A program made the translations under genes and the position numbers. The notes beneath the pieces are model-generated. The model searched no databases. It saw nothing but the letters and a program-made list of their open reading frames with translations, and had not been told where the DNA came from. From contig DAOWJU010000326.1 in assembly GCA_030640215.1 (NCBI GenBank), positions 1 through 5,580 of the forward strand: a DNA stretch of 5,580 nucleotides. Reading direction: 5' to 3'. Positions within the stretch are counted from its first letter, which is position 1, and every line of letters starts with the position of its first letter. This document shows, in pieces, positions 1 to 5,231 of this stretch. This DNA comes from Desulfuromonadales bacterium (lineage in GTDB: Bacteria; Desulfobacterota; Desulfuromonadia; Desulfuromonadales; BM103).

Positions 1-83
1 CCGGGTCTTTCGATCCGAAAATTCTCAAGGAAATTCGTCAGGATATTCTGCGCCTCAAGAAGAGTCTGGATGCCAAGCCTTGA
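1..83 (+). CDS. 3' end of an upstream gene, possibly a MerR-type regulator
   Basis: A reading frame open from the left edge ends at TGA 81-83 and encodes the last 26 residues, GSFDPKILKEIRQDILRLKK followed by SLDAKP. The stretch is a charged amphipathic helix, consistent with the C-terminal dimerisation helix of a small transcriptional regulator. In Geobacter-type genomes, as I recall them, a MerR-family regulator lies just upstream of surE, so that is my best guess. No DNA-binding domain is inside the window, so the family cannot be confirmed. The frame being coding is fairly likely because it ends 39 bases before surE in the same direction; the product name is inference. Confidence 0.5.
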   Translation, partial: GSFDPKILKEIRQDILRLKKSLDAKP

Positions 84-122
84 GTTGTTACGATCTTCTT
101 TTCCCTCTACTGAAATAATCCC

Positions 123-986
123 GTGTTGATTTTACTTACAAATGACGATGGTATTCATTCCGCAGGATTGCAGGCGCTGGCCGATCAATTTAAGTCGCTT
201 GGCCGCGTCGTTGTTGTTGCTCCTGATCGTGAACGCAGTGCCATTGGCCACGCTCTGACCTTGCATGCACCTTTGCGGGCAGAGGAGATCGGCAAAGATC
301 GTTGGGCCGTCAGCGGGACGCCGACGGATGCTGTCAATCTTGCTATTTGCGGTCTTTTGAAAGAGACCCCTGACCTGGTTGTCTCTGGGATCAACAAGGG
401 TGGCAATATGGGCGATGACCTGACCTATTCAGGGACTGTTGCGGCGGCCATGGAAGCTACTCTGATGGGGGTCCCGGCCATTGCGATCTCTCTTGACGCA
501 CAGAGCTTCAGCTATGATGATTTTTCTGACGCTGCGGGAGTTGCCAGGCAACTTGCCACAACGGTACTCGAACATGGCTTGCCTGCCGACACCTTTATCA
601 ATGTCAATGTCCCGGATCGAAAGCCTCTTGGTATGCGTGTAACTCGACAAGGAAAACGGGTTTACGAAGATGCTGTGGTTGAAAACATTGACCCGAGAGG
701 TCGTTCTTACTACTGGATTGGTGCCGGAGAGCTCGGTTTTCAGAATCTCACAGGGACAGACTTTCACGCCGTGCATAACGGTTATGTCTCGGTCACTCCA
801 CTCCACCTGGACTTGACCAATTATGCAGCTATGGACCGTTTGCGCCAGTGGCAGCTGGAAGATATAACTCTGGATCCTGATGATACCGCCCTAGATTCAG
901 ATAATACCGCCCTAGATTCAGATAATACCGCCCTAGATTCTGATAATACCGCCCTAGATTCAGATAATGGCGGGTCGTCCACATGA
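123..986 (+). CDS. surE: 5'/3'-nucleotidase SurE with a repeat-extended C-terminus
   Basis: SurE is a cytoplasmic metal-dependent phosphatase that dephosphorylates nucleoside 5'- and 3'-monophosphates (some members also cleave short polyphosphate) and is linked to stationary-phase survival. The N-terminus has the family TNDDG motif with the metal ligands D8 and D9. S39 lies in APDRERSA, and [18 protein letters not shown] spans residues 88-105 with ligand N95, all at the usual family positions. The GTG at 123 is chosen because it puts these residues at standard numbering; no clear Shine-Dalgarno sequence precedes it. The catalytic body ends near residue 249, the usual family length of about 250. 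The remaining 38 residues are an acidic tail holding an ITLDPDD unit, four TALDSDN heptads (255-282) and GGSST, which is not part of the family fold. The TGA overlaps the pcm ATG (ATGA), implying translational coupling. Confidence 0.96.
   Translation: MLILLTNDDGIHSAGLQALADQFKSLGRVVVVAPDRERSAIGHALTLHAPLRAEEIGKDRWAVSGTPTDAVNLAICGLLKETPDLVVSGINKGGNMGDDLTYSGTVAAAMEATLMGVPAIAISLDAQSFSYDDFSDAAGVARQLATTVLEHGLPADTFINVNVPDRKPLGMRVTRQGKRVYEDAVVENIDPRGRSYYWIGAGELGFQNLTGTDFHAVHNGYVSVTPLHLDLTNYAAMDRLRQWQLEDITLDPDDTALDSDNTALDSDNTALDSDNTALDSDNGGSST
864..968 (+). repeat. 21-bp in-frame tandem repeat in the 3' end of surE
   Basis: Four consecutive 21-bp units lie at 885-905, 906-926, 927-947 and 948-968. Three are identical and the third has one substitution (T for A at 941, silent in a TCA/TCT serine codon). 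A diverged unit at 864-884 precedes them and encodes ITLDPDD. Each full unit encodes TALDSDN and contains the tetranucleotide CTAG. Because the unit is a multiple of three, gain or loss of copies keeps both the surE frame and the pcm overlap. The near-identity of copies suggests recent expansion by slippage or unequal exchange. Confidence 0.95.
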
Positions 987-1636
987 GAGATTTTTCGATA
1001 GCTCGAAGGCGTATGGTCGAGGGGCAGGTGATAAACCGCGGTGTCAAAGACAGACGTGTCATCGACGCCATGCTCAAGGTGCCTCGCCACAAGTTTGTTG
1101 AAGAGGCCCTGGAAGGCCAGGCGTATCAGGATGCTCCTTTGCCGATCGGTGAAAAACAAACGATCTCCCAGCCGTACATGGTGGCGGTTATGAGTGAGGC
1201 GCTTGTTTTAAATGGCTCCGAAACTGTTCTCGAAGTCGGTACCGGTTCCGGTTATCAAGCGGCTGTCCTGGCGTTGCTTGCTGATCGGGTTTTTTCTCTG
1301 GAGCGGATTCCGTCACTGGCGCGTCGTGCCCGTAAAGTACTGGATGAGTGTGGCTTCAGTAAGGTTAATATCCGCGTAGCGGACGGGACCCATGGCTGGC
1401 AGGATATGGCACCGTTCGATGCCATTGTCGTCACGGCTGGAGCCCCGGAAGTCCCGCAGGACTATCTTGATCAACTGACTGTAGGTGGTCGTCTGATTAT
1501 TCCTGTTGGTAACCGGAACGACCAGATCCTTATGCGGATTACCCGTACCGGCGAGCAGGAGTATCAGGAAGAGCAGATGCTGGGATGTCGTTTTGTCCCA
1601 TTAATCGGTAACCACGGCTGGCAAAGTAAGCACTGA
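983..1636 (+). CDS. pcm: Protein-L-isoaspartate O-methyltransferase
   Basis: Pcm uses S-adenosylmethionine to methylate L-isoaspartyl residues formed by spontaneous aspartate/asparagine damage, starting their return to aspartate; it acts in the cytoplasm. The 217 residues match the usual family length. Visible landmarks are the substrate-side motif [15 protein letters not shown] (54-68), SAM-binding motif [10 protein letters not shown] (83-91), the acidic motif VFSLER (103-108, E107 expected to contact the ribose), ADG (133-135), [14 protein letters not shown] (145-158), GGRLIIPVG (168-176) and the C-terminal RFVPLIG (203-209). The ATG at 983 overlaps the surE stop. M11 is a possible internal start, but the first ten residues fit the family N-terminal helix. 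The upstream ribosome site is weak (GGCGGG at 969-974), so coupling to surE translation probably matters. Confidence 0.97.
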   Translation: MRDFSIARRRMVEGQVINRGVKDRRVIDAMLKVPRHKFVEEALEGQAYQDAPLPIGEKQTISQPYMVAVMSEALVLNGSETVLEVGTGSGYQAAVLALLADRVFSLERIPSLARRARKVLDECGFSKVNIRVADGTHGWQDMAPFDAIVVTAGAPEVPQDYLDQLTVGGRLIIPVGNRNDQILMRITRTGEQEYQEEQMLGCRFVPLIGNHGWQSKH

Positions 1637-1685
1637 GATACGACCTTTCGCCATTTATTCACAGATTCAAGAGAGACCCTGATCA

Positions 1686-2279
1686 ATGCGCATGATACGT
1701 AAACTTTATGACTGGGTTTTGCATTGGGCCGAGACGCCATACGGTGGTCCGGCTCTTTTTGTGCTCGCACTGATCGAATCCTCTATCTTCCCTGTCCCTC
1801 CCGATGTGCTCTTGATTGCTCTGTGCATCTCTTTGCCGACGCGGGCCTGGCGATTCGCCTTGCTGGCTTCGGTCGGTTCCGTGCTGGGTGGGTTGCTTGG
1901 TTATGGAATTGGCTGGGGAGCATGGCCACTGGTTAATGATTTTTTCTTTCATTATATTCCCGGTTTTACTCCGGATGTCTTTGCCAAGGTCCAGGGTCTT
2001 TTTGCCAAATACGACTTCTGGGTCGTTTTTACCGCCGGTTTTACTCCAATTCCCTACAAGGTTATTACCATCGGTTCCGGTGTTTTTCAGGTTAACCTGG
2101 CGATCTTTATGATCGCCTCTCTGGTCAGTCGCAGCATGCGTTTTTTCCTGATTGCCTGGTTGTTGCGCCGTTACGGGCCCAGTATGCGAGGATTTATTGA
2201 TCGCTATTTTAACCTGCTTAGCATTCTTTTCCTGGTGTTGTTGCTCGGTGGCTTCCTGTTGTTGAAATATGTTCTCTGA
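1686..2279 (+). CDS. YqaA-type VTT/DedA-family inner-membrane protein
   Basis: A 197-residue polytopic membrane protein with hydrophobic segments at about 22-50, 56-80, 111-135, 136-160 and 178-197. The family signature regions are the re-entrant ESSIFPVPPDVLL (31-43) and FTPIPYKVITIGSGVF (119-134), followed by a conserved-looking arginine (R149) in SRSMRF. This is the VTT/SNARE-associated domain pattern of the short YqaA branch. Relatives in the wider DedA superfamily include lipid flippases or scramblases, but the substrate of YqaA proteins is not established, so no reaction is assigned. ATG 1686 is preferred over ATG 1692 because GAGAG at 1671-1675 is ten bases upstream. It follows pcm by 49 bases in the same direction. 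Confidence 0.85.
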   Translation: MRMIRKLYDWVLHWAETPYGGPALFVLALIESSIFPVPPDVLLIALCISLPTRAWRFALLASVGSVLGGLLGYGIGWGAWPLVNDFFFHYIPGFTPDVFAKVQGLFAKYDFWVVFTAGFTPIPYKVITIGSGVFQVNLAIFMIASLVSRSMRFFLIAWLLRRYGPSMRGFIDRYFNLLSILFLVLLLGGFLLLKYVL

Positions 2280-2387
2280 TGTAGGACACTGTGGACAGAT
2301 GTTGAAAGTTGTAAATCTGTAGGGCTGTAAGGTGGTAGATAACCAGTAACACTATGTTAACCCTTATGCAGGCTTCGTCTCTATTCG
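2280..2387. other. 108-bp gap upstream of nlpD with a small inverted repeat
   Basis: This is the largest gap inside the cluster and the most likely place for an internal promoter. A 6-bp inverted repeat, ACAGAT 2295-2300 and ATCTGT 2315-2320, flanks a TTGAAA (2302-2307) that resembles a -35 element. No acceptable -10 hexamer lies 16-18 bases downstream, so no promoter is called. No strong Shine-Dalgarno sequence is present before the nlpD ATG; AGG at 2370-2372 is 15 bases away. Confidence 0.3.
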
Positions 2388-3140
2388 ATGTCGCGATCTG
2401 TTCTGATAAATAGCCTGATCCTTCTGCTCAGTTGCCTGTTGCTGATGGTTGCCTGTGCGCCTACGGGGATCTATCACACCGTGCAACCGGGTCAGACGCT
2501 GTATCGTATTGCAAAAACCTATGAGATCGATGAGGCTCGTCTGTCCAGCATCAACCACATCAAGGATCCAAAACAACTCAAAGCCAGTCAGAGACTCTTT
2601 ATCCCGGGTGTTACGCAACAGCGTAAGGTTCCGGTAACGGCAGCGGTCAGCACTGCTCGTACGTCTTCGTCTCCTGCCAAGACACAAAAGAAACGAGTGA
2701 CGAGTCCCCGTAAGTCTGCAGCAAAAAAGCCCACAGCGACGGCGTCAAGTCGTACCGTCAAGCCAACCAAGGGGCTCTTTGTCTGGCCTCTCAAAGGTAA
2801 ACTGTTGAATAAGTTTGGGACGCATGGCCAGAGTGTCTATAAAGGGATCGAAATTGGTGTGCCTAAAGGTACAGCAGTTGTTGCCGCAGCATCCGGGAAG
2901 GTGATCTACAGCGGTAATGCCATCGCTGGTTATGGCAACCTGGTTATCCTGGAACATTCCAACAGTTATTTCAGTGTTTATGGCTTCAACCAAAAGACGC
3001 TGGTCAAGATGGATGATCATGTCGGGCAGGGGGAAAAGATTGGTCTGAGTGGTTTGCCACCAAACGGAGAAAGTGCCCGACTTCATTTCGAAATTCGTAA
3101 AGGAAAGTCAGCTGTAAATCCGATTTTATACTTGCCTTAG
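2388..3140 (+). CDS. nlpD: NlpD-type LysM/LytM lipoprotein, probable amidase activator
   Basis: A 250-residue envelope lipoprotein. Residues 1-23 form a lipoprotein signal peptide ending in LMVAC, with lipidation expected at C23 (M at -3 is slightly atypical). A LysM peptidoglycan-binding domain spans about 29-74 (HTVQPGQTLYRIAKTY to RLFIPG). A Ser/Thr/Lys/Ala-rich linker covers 78-128. A LytM (peptidase M23) domain spans 132-249 and ends SAVNPILYLP. The zinc and catalytic residues are mostly lost: Y151 and E155 replace His and Asp of HxxxD, F200 replaces the middle His, and the final HxH is R-L-H with only H233 kept. This matches E. coli-type NlpD, which activates periplasmic amidases rather than cutting peptidoglycan. 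An in-frame TAA at 2358-2360 with no start codon before 2388 fixes the start. rpoS follows by 59 bases; in enterics the main rpoS promoter lies inside nlpD, and this could hold here but is not shown. Confidence 0.92.
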   Translation: MSRSVLINSLILLLSCLLLMVACAPTGIYHTVQPGQTLYRIAKTYEIDEARLSSINHIKDPKQLKASQRLFIPGVTQQRKVPVTAAVSTARTSSSPAKTQKKRVTSPRKSAAKKPTATASSRTVKPTKGLFVWPLKGKLLNKFGTHGQSVYKGIEIGVPKGTAVVAAASGKVIYSGNAIAGYGNLVILEHSNSYFSVYGFNQKTLVKMDDHVGQGEKIGLSGLPPNGESARLHFEIRKGKSAVNPILYLP

Positions 3141-3184
3141 AAGAGTCGCTCACTTAGACTCGTGACCATCTTAAACCCTGTGTA

Positions 3185-3203
3185 GAGAGTGCCAATGTCA
3201 TGA
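3185..3203 (+). promoter_or_regulatory. rpoS ribosome-binding site with overlapping two-codon ORF
   Basis: GAGAG at 3185-3189 lies 5 bases before an ATG at 3195 and 10 bases before the rpoS ATG at 3200. The first ATG opens ATG TCA TGA, whose stop overlaps the rpoS start in another frame. Initiation at 3195 would terminate over the rpoS start and could either compete with it or feed it by re-initiation. The arrangement is directly visible; any regulatory effect is inference. Confidence 0.35.
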
Positions 3204-4180
3204 ATGATGCCTTGCAGGACAGTGAAAAAATCGAACTTGAGGAAGTTGTCCAGAAAACCCCTCAGACAGGCGATGAAGCAGAGCCTGACCGCGCGAGTCT
3301 GGCCGCAGTTGCGCGTGAAGAAGAGAAAGAACCTGCAGATGATTATGAAGATTTCACGATGGATGCAATCAAGCTCTATCTGAAAGATATTCAGAAAACC
3401 AATCTGCTGACAGCTGAAGAAGAGCGGGCTCTGGCTCGACGCATAGACGATGGCGACATGGCAGCCCGCGACCATATGATCGAGTCGAACCTGCGCCTGG
3501 TCGTCAAAATTGCTAAGCGTTACATGAACCGTGGCCTGCCGTTTCTTGATCTTATCGAAGAGGGCAACCTCGGCCTGATCAAGGCTGTTGAACGTTTCAA
3601 GCTCAGTAAAGAATGTCGTTTCTCGACTTATGCCACCTGGTGGATTCGTCAGTCGATTGAACGTGCCCTGGTTAACCAGAGTCGCACCATTCGTCTGCCG
3701 GTTCATGTCTCTGATGACATCAACAAGTTGATCAAGATCTCCCGTGAACTGGTGCGGGTCTACAATCGCGAACCACAGATTGCTGAAGTTGCGGAGGCGA
3801 TGGGCGTTGAACCTGCTTATATTCGCCGGCTTATGGTCTTGCTTAAGAAGACCTATTCAATTGAGCACCCCATGGGTGAGAACAGTGATTACAGCCTTAT
3901 TGACACTATAGAGGATTCATCAGTTGTCAACCCGCTTGAACTTGCTGAATGGCTTAACAAGTATCAGATGATTGCTGATTTGCTGGCGACCCTGAATGAC
4001 AACGAAAAAGAGATCATCACTCTGCGTTTCGGTCTGGATGATCGTGATCCACAGACTCTTGACACCATCGGTCGTCAGTTTGGCGTCACGCGCGAGCGAA
4101 TTCGGCAGATTGAGGCCAAGAGTCTGGACAAATTGCGTACCCTTCTCGAAGAACGAGACCCGTCTCAAGAAGACGATTAA
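3200..4180 (+). CDS. rpoS: RNA polymerase sigma factor RpoS (general stress/stationary phase)
   Basis: A group 2 sigma-70 factor of 326 residues, close to the usual RpoS length of about 330, that directs RNA polymerase core to stationary-phase and stress promoters. After an acidic N-terminal leader (1-52), region 1.2 begins at DAIKLYLKDI (55-64). Region 2 runs about 91-165, with DLIEEGNLGLIKAVERF (117-133) and the melting and -10 reading segment FSTYATWWIRQSIERA (141-156). Region 3 covers about 172-250, and region 4 includes the helix-turn-helix TLDTIGRQFGVTRERIRQIE (286-305). It is called RpoS rather than RpoD because it lacks the long region 1.1 and spacer and lies after nlpD. GAGAG at 3185-3189 is ten bases before the ATG. 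A two-codon ORF ATG-TCA-TGA (3195-3203) overlaps the start. Confidence 0.96.
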   Translation: MNDALQDSEKIELEEVVQKTPQTGDEAEPDRASLAAVAREEEKEPADDYEDFTMDAIKLYLKDIQKTNLLTAEEERALARRIDDGDMAARDHMIESNLRLVVKIAKRYMNRGLPFLDLIEEGNLGLIKAVERFKLSKECRFSTYATWWIRQSIERALVNQSRTIRLPVHVSDDINKLIKISRELVRVYNREPQIAEVAEAMGVEPAYIRRLMVLLKKTYSIEHPMGENSDYSLIDTIEDSSVVNPLELAEWLNKYQMIADLLATLNDNEKEIITLRFGLDDRDPQTLDTIGRQFGVTRERIRQIEAKSLDKLRTLLEERDPSQEDD

Positions 4181-4209
4181 GAGTTAACTGCCCTCACTGG
4201 AGTTGAAGC

Positions 4210-4725
4210 ATGGAAGAGTTGAAAAAAATCATTCGTGATATTCCTGATTTCCCTAAAAAGGGTATCGTTTTTAAAGATATTACAACCTTGCTCTCTGATG
4301 GGCGTAGCTTCCATCGCATGATCGATCTGATCGCTCATCGCTACGTCGGTATGCATATTGACAAGATTGTCGGGGTTGAGGCCCGTGGTTTTATACTCGG
4401 CTCGGCGCTGGCCTACAAGCTCGGAGTCGGCGTGACACTGGTTCGTAAACCGGGCAAGTTGCCATACAAAGTGAGCCAGGTTACTTACGATCTCGAATAC
4501 GGTACCGATACTCTTGAGATTCACGAGGACGCCTTCAATAAGGGCGATAAGGTCGTTATCGCTGACGATTTGTTGGCTACAGGCGGAACCGTTTCAGCTG
4601 TTGTCGAGTTGGTAGAGGGGCTAGGTGCTGAAATTATCGAATGTGCATTCATGGCTGAGCTTGATTTCCTTGAGGGCCGGAAAAAGTTGCCAGAAGGGAA
4701 GGTCTTCAGTCTTCTCAACTTTTAG
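4210..4725 (+). CDS. apt: Adenine phosphoribosyltransferase
   Basis: Apt converts adenine and 5-phosphoribosyl-1-diphosphate to AMP and pyrophosphate in the cytoplasm, salvaging adenine released by turnover. The 171 residues equal the typical bacterial length. Family landmarks are [18 protein letters not shown] (11-28), [10 protein letters not shown] (55-64), the flexible-loop region [10 protein letters not shown] (78-87) and the PRPP-binding motif [13 protein letters not shown] (115-127) with the acidic pair D119-D120. GGAG at 4199-4202 is seven bases before the ATG, the clearest ribosome site in the window. It starts 29 bases after the rpoS stop, so the two are probably co-transcribed; this pairing recalls Geobacter-type genomes rather than enterics. 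Confidence 0.97.
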   Translation: MEELKKIIRDIPDFPKKGIVFKDITTLLSDGRSFHRMIDLIAHRYVGMHIDKIVGVEARGFILGSALAYKLGVGVTLVRKPGKLPYKVSQVTYDLEYGTDTLEIHEDAFNKGDKVVIADDLLATGGTVSAVVELVEGLGAEIIECAFMAELDFLEGRKKLPEGKVFSLLNF

Positions 4726-4742
4726 TGTTCTTTTGTTGTTCT

Positions 4743-4819
4743 GGCCCCGTAGCTCAGCTGGATAGAGCAACCGCCTCCTAAGCGGTAGGTCAGGCGTTCG
4801 AATCGCCTCGGGGCCGCCA
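4743..4819 (+). tRNA. tRNA-Arg, anticodon CCT (reads AGG)
   Basis: A complete 77-base cloverleaf with encoded CCA. The 7-bp acceptor stem GGCCCCG/CGGGGCC pairs 4743-4749 with 4809-4815, followed by discriminator G and CCA at 4817-4819. The D-arm is GCTC/GAGC. The anticodon stem ACCGC/GCGGT encloses the loop CTCCTAA, giving anticodon CCT. The T-arm is AGGCG/CGCCT with loop TTCGAAT. Only 17 bases separate it from the apt stop, so it may be read through from the operon and then processed, or have its own promoter inside apt. Its 3' half is the kind of sequence used as an attachment site by tyrosine integrases. Confidence 0.98.
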
Positions 4820-4822
4820 ATA

Positions 4823-4861
4823 AAAACAGCCACTTAGCATTTTTTGCTTAGTGGCCGTTTT
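4823..4861 (+). terminator. Hairpin terminator after the tRNA
   Basis: Arms 4823-4838 (AAAACAGCCACTTAGC) and 4846-4861 (GCTTAGTGGCCGTTTT) pair at 14 of 16 positions around a 7-base T-rich loop. The A run on the left arm and T run on the right make it a potentially bidirectional intrinsic terminator. It is well placed to end the surE-to-tRNA transcript. Confidence 0.75.
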
Positions 4862-4866
4862 GCTAT

Positions 4867-4887
4867 GTGCTACCTCTCGTGCTACCT
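4867..4887 (+). repeat. Two GTGCTACCT direct repeats, 12-bp period
   Basis: Identical 9-mers at 4867-4875 and 4879-4887 lie 48 bases past the tRNA 3' end, with a partial TGCTA at 4861-4865. Paired short direct repeats beside a tRNA can be arm-type binding sites of a tyrosine integrase. That role is inference; the repeat itself is certain. Confidence 0.6.
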
Positions 4888-4926
4888 TTTGGGTGGTCGT
4901 TAGTCATTGCTTTTCAACCGTAGTCA

Positions 4927-5136
4927 ATGGTGCCCAAATGTGATTGGTGGGAAGTGGCGTGTGACCATCATTATATTTATGATGTATCCAAGCGATAAGG
5001 CAACTGCACATAGATAAGTCAATAAAATAAGCAAGTTAACGGGCATGCCAGTCAAATTGCATGCCTTTTTGTTTGCCACTTTATTATCGTTGGTCAACTG
5101 TTATCATACATATCCGATGGTGACCAAATATGATCG
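4927..5136 (+). repeat. Degenerate 20-bp direct repeat pair, 190 bp apart
   Basis: The 20 bases at 4927-4946 and 5117-5136 match at 17 positions; both begin ATGGTG and share CCAAAT and TGAT. Each copy opens a very short ORF, 23 codons (4927-4998) and 21 codons (5117-5182). The peptides share only M-V-x-K-x-D, so there is no strong sign that either is a real protein. Confidence 0.55.
5042..5070 (+). terminator. Orphan + strand intrinsic terminator
   Basis: GGCATGC (5042-5048) and GCATGCC (5059-5065) form a perfect 7-bp stem with a 10-base loop, followed directly by TTTTT (5066-5070). No T run follows on the other strand, so it acts on + strand transcripts. No convincing gene ends here, so it may close a small RNA or be left from a lost gene. 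Confidence 0.7.
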
Positions 5137-5163
5137 CTCCTCTAAAAATGGCGGGGCGATTTT
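5132..5163 (+). terminator. Possible weak hairpin terminator
   Basis: ATCGCTCC (5133-5140) pairs with GGGGCGAT (5153-5160), including one T-G wobble, with a 12-base loop, and TTTT runs to 5163. The T run is short and the stem overlaps the second copy of the 20-bp repeat, so terminator activity is uncertain. Confidence 0.35.
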
Positions 5164-5231
5164 CTATGTGATAGAAACATAAGTTGCAGGTATTCATAAT
5201 AGTGAATGTTTAAAATTTAATGGTTAGTTAG

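Larger units (their letters stand above)
4862..5231. other. AT-richer stretch without a convincing intact gene
   Basis: Between the tRNA terminator and the minus-strand remnant there is no ORF with recognisable protein features. It contains the 12-bp-period direct repeats, the 20-bp repeat pair, a terminator at 5042-5070, a second hairpin at 5132-5163, a small inverted repeat CATCAT/ATGATG (4966-4971 and 4979-4984), and recurring AGTCAAT at 4922 and 5017 (a third at 5230-5236 overlaps its right end). Base composition and lack of coding suggest accessory or decayed DNA rather than a conserved regulatory region. Confidence 0.6.

Noticed and set aside
821..1159. Minus-strand ORF with repeated SESRAVL units opposite surE/pcm
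   Set aside because: It is the antisense reading of the 21-bp repeat and of the pcm start; the + strand genes have clear family motifs, and the repeat keeps all frames open by its length.
2302..2341. Possible promoter TTGAAA before nlpD
   Set aside because: No TATAAT-like hexamer at 16-18 bases; the nearest candidate (TAGATA at 2336) is 28 bases away.
3143..3161. GAGTC/GACTC inverted repeat between nlpD and rpoS
   Set aside because: Only 5 bp with a 9-base loop and no T run; expected by chance.
3137..3706. Long minus-strand ORF (189 codons) opposite the rpoS 5' half
   Set aside because: No recognisable domain or start context, and it lies entirely over the nlpD/rpoS junction and conserved rpoS regions 1.2-2; it is a shadow frame.
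4621..4833. Minus-strand ORF across the tRNA and apt end
   Set aside because: It reads antisense through a tRNA gene; the apparent protein (GPEAIRTPDLPLRRRLLYPAELRG-like) is a well-known artefact of translating tRNA genes.
4966..4984. CATCAT/ATGATG inverted repeat as a terminator or operator
   Set aside because: A 6-bp AT-rich stem with a 7-base loop and no T run; too weak to call alone.
5192..5207. ATTCA/TGAAT inverted repeat
   Set aside because: Five AT-rich base pairs in AT-rich DNA; chance is sufficient.
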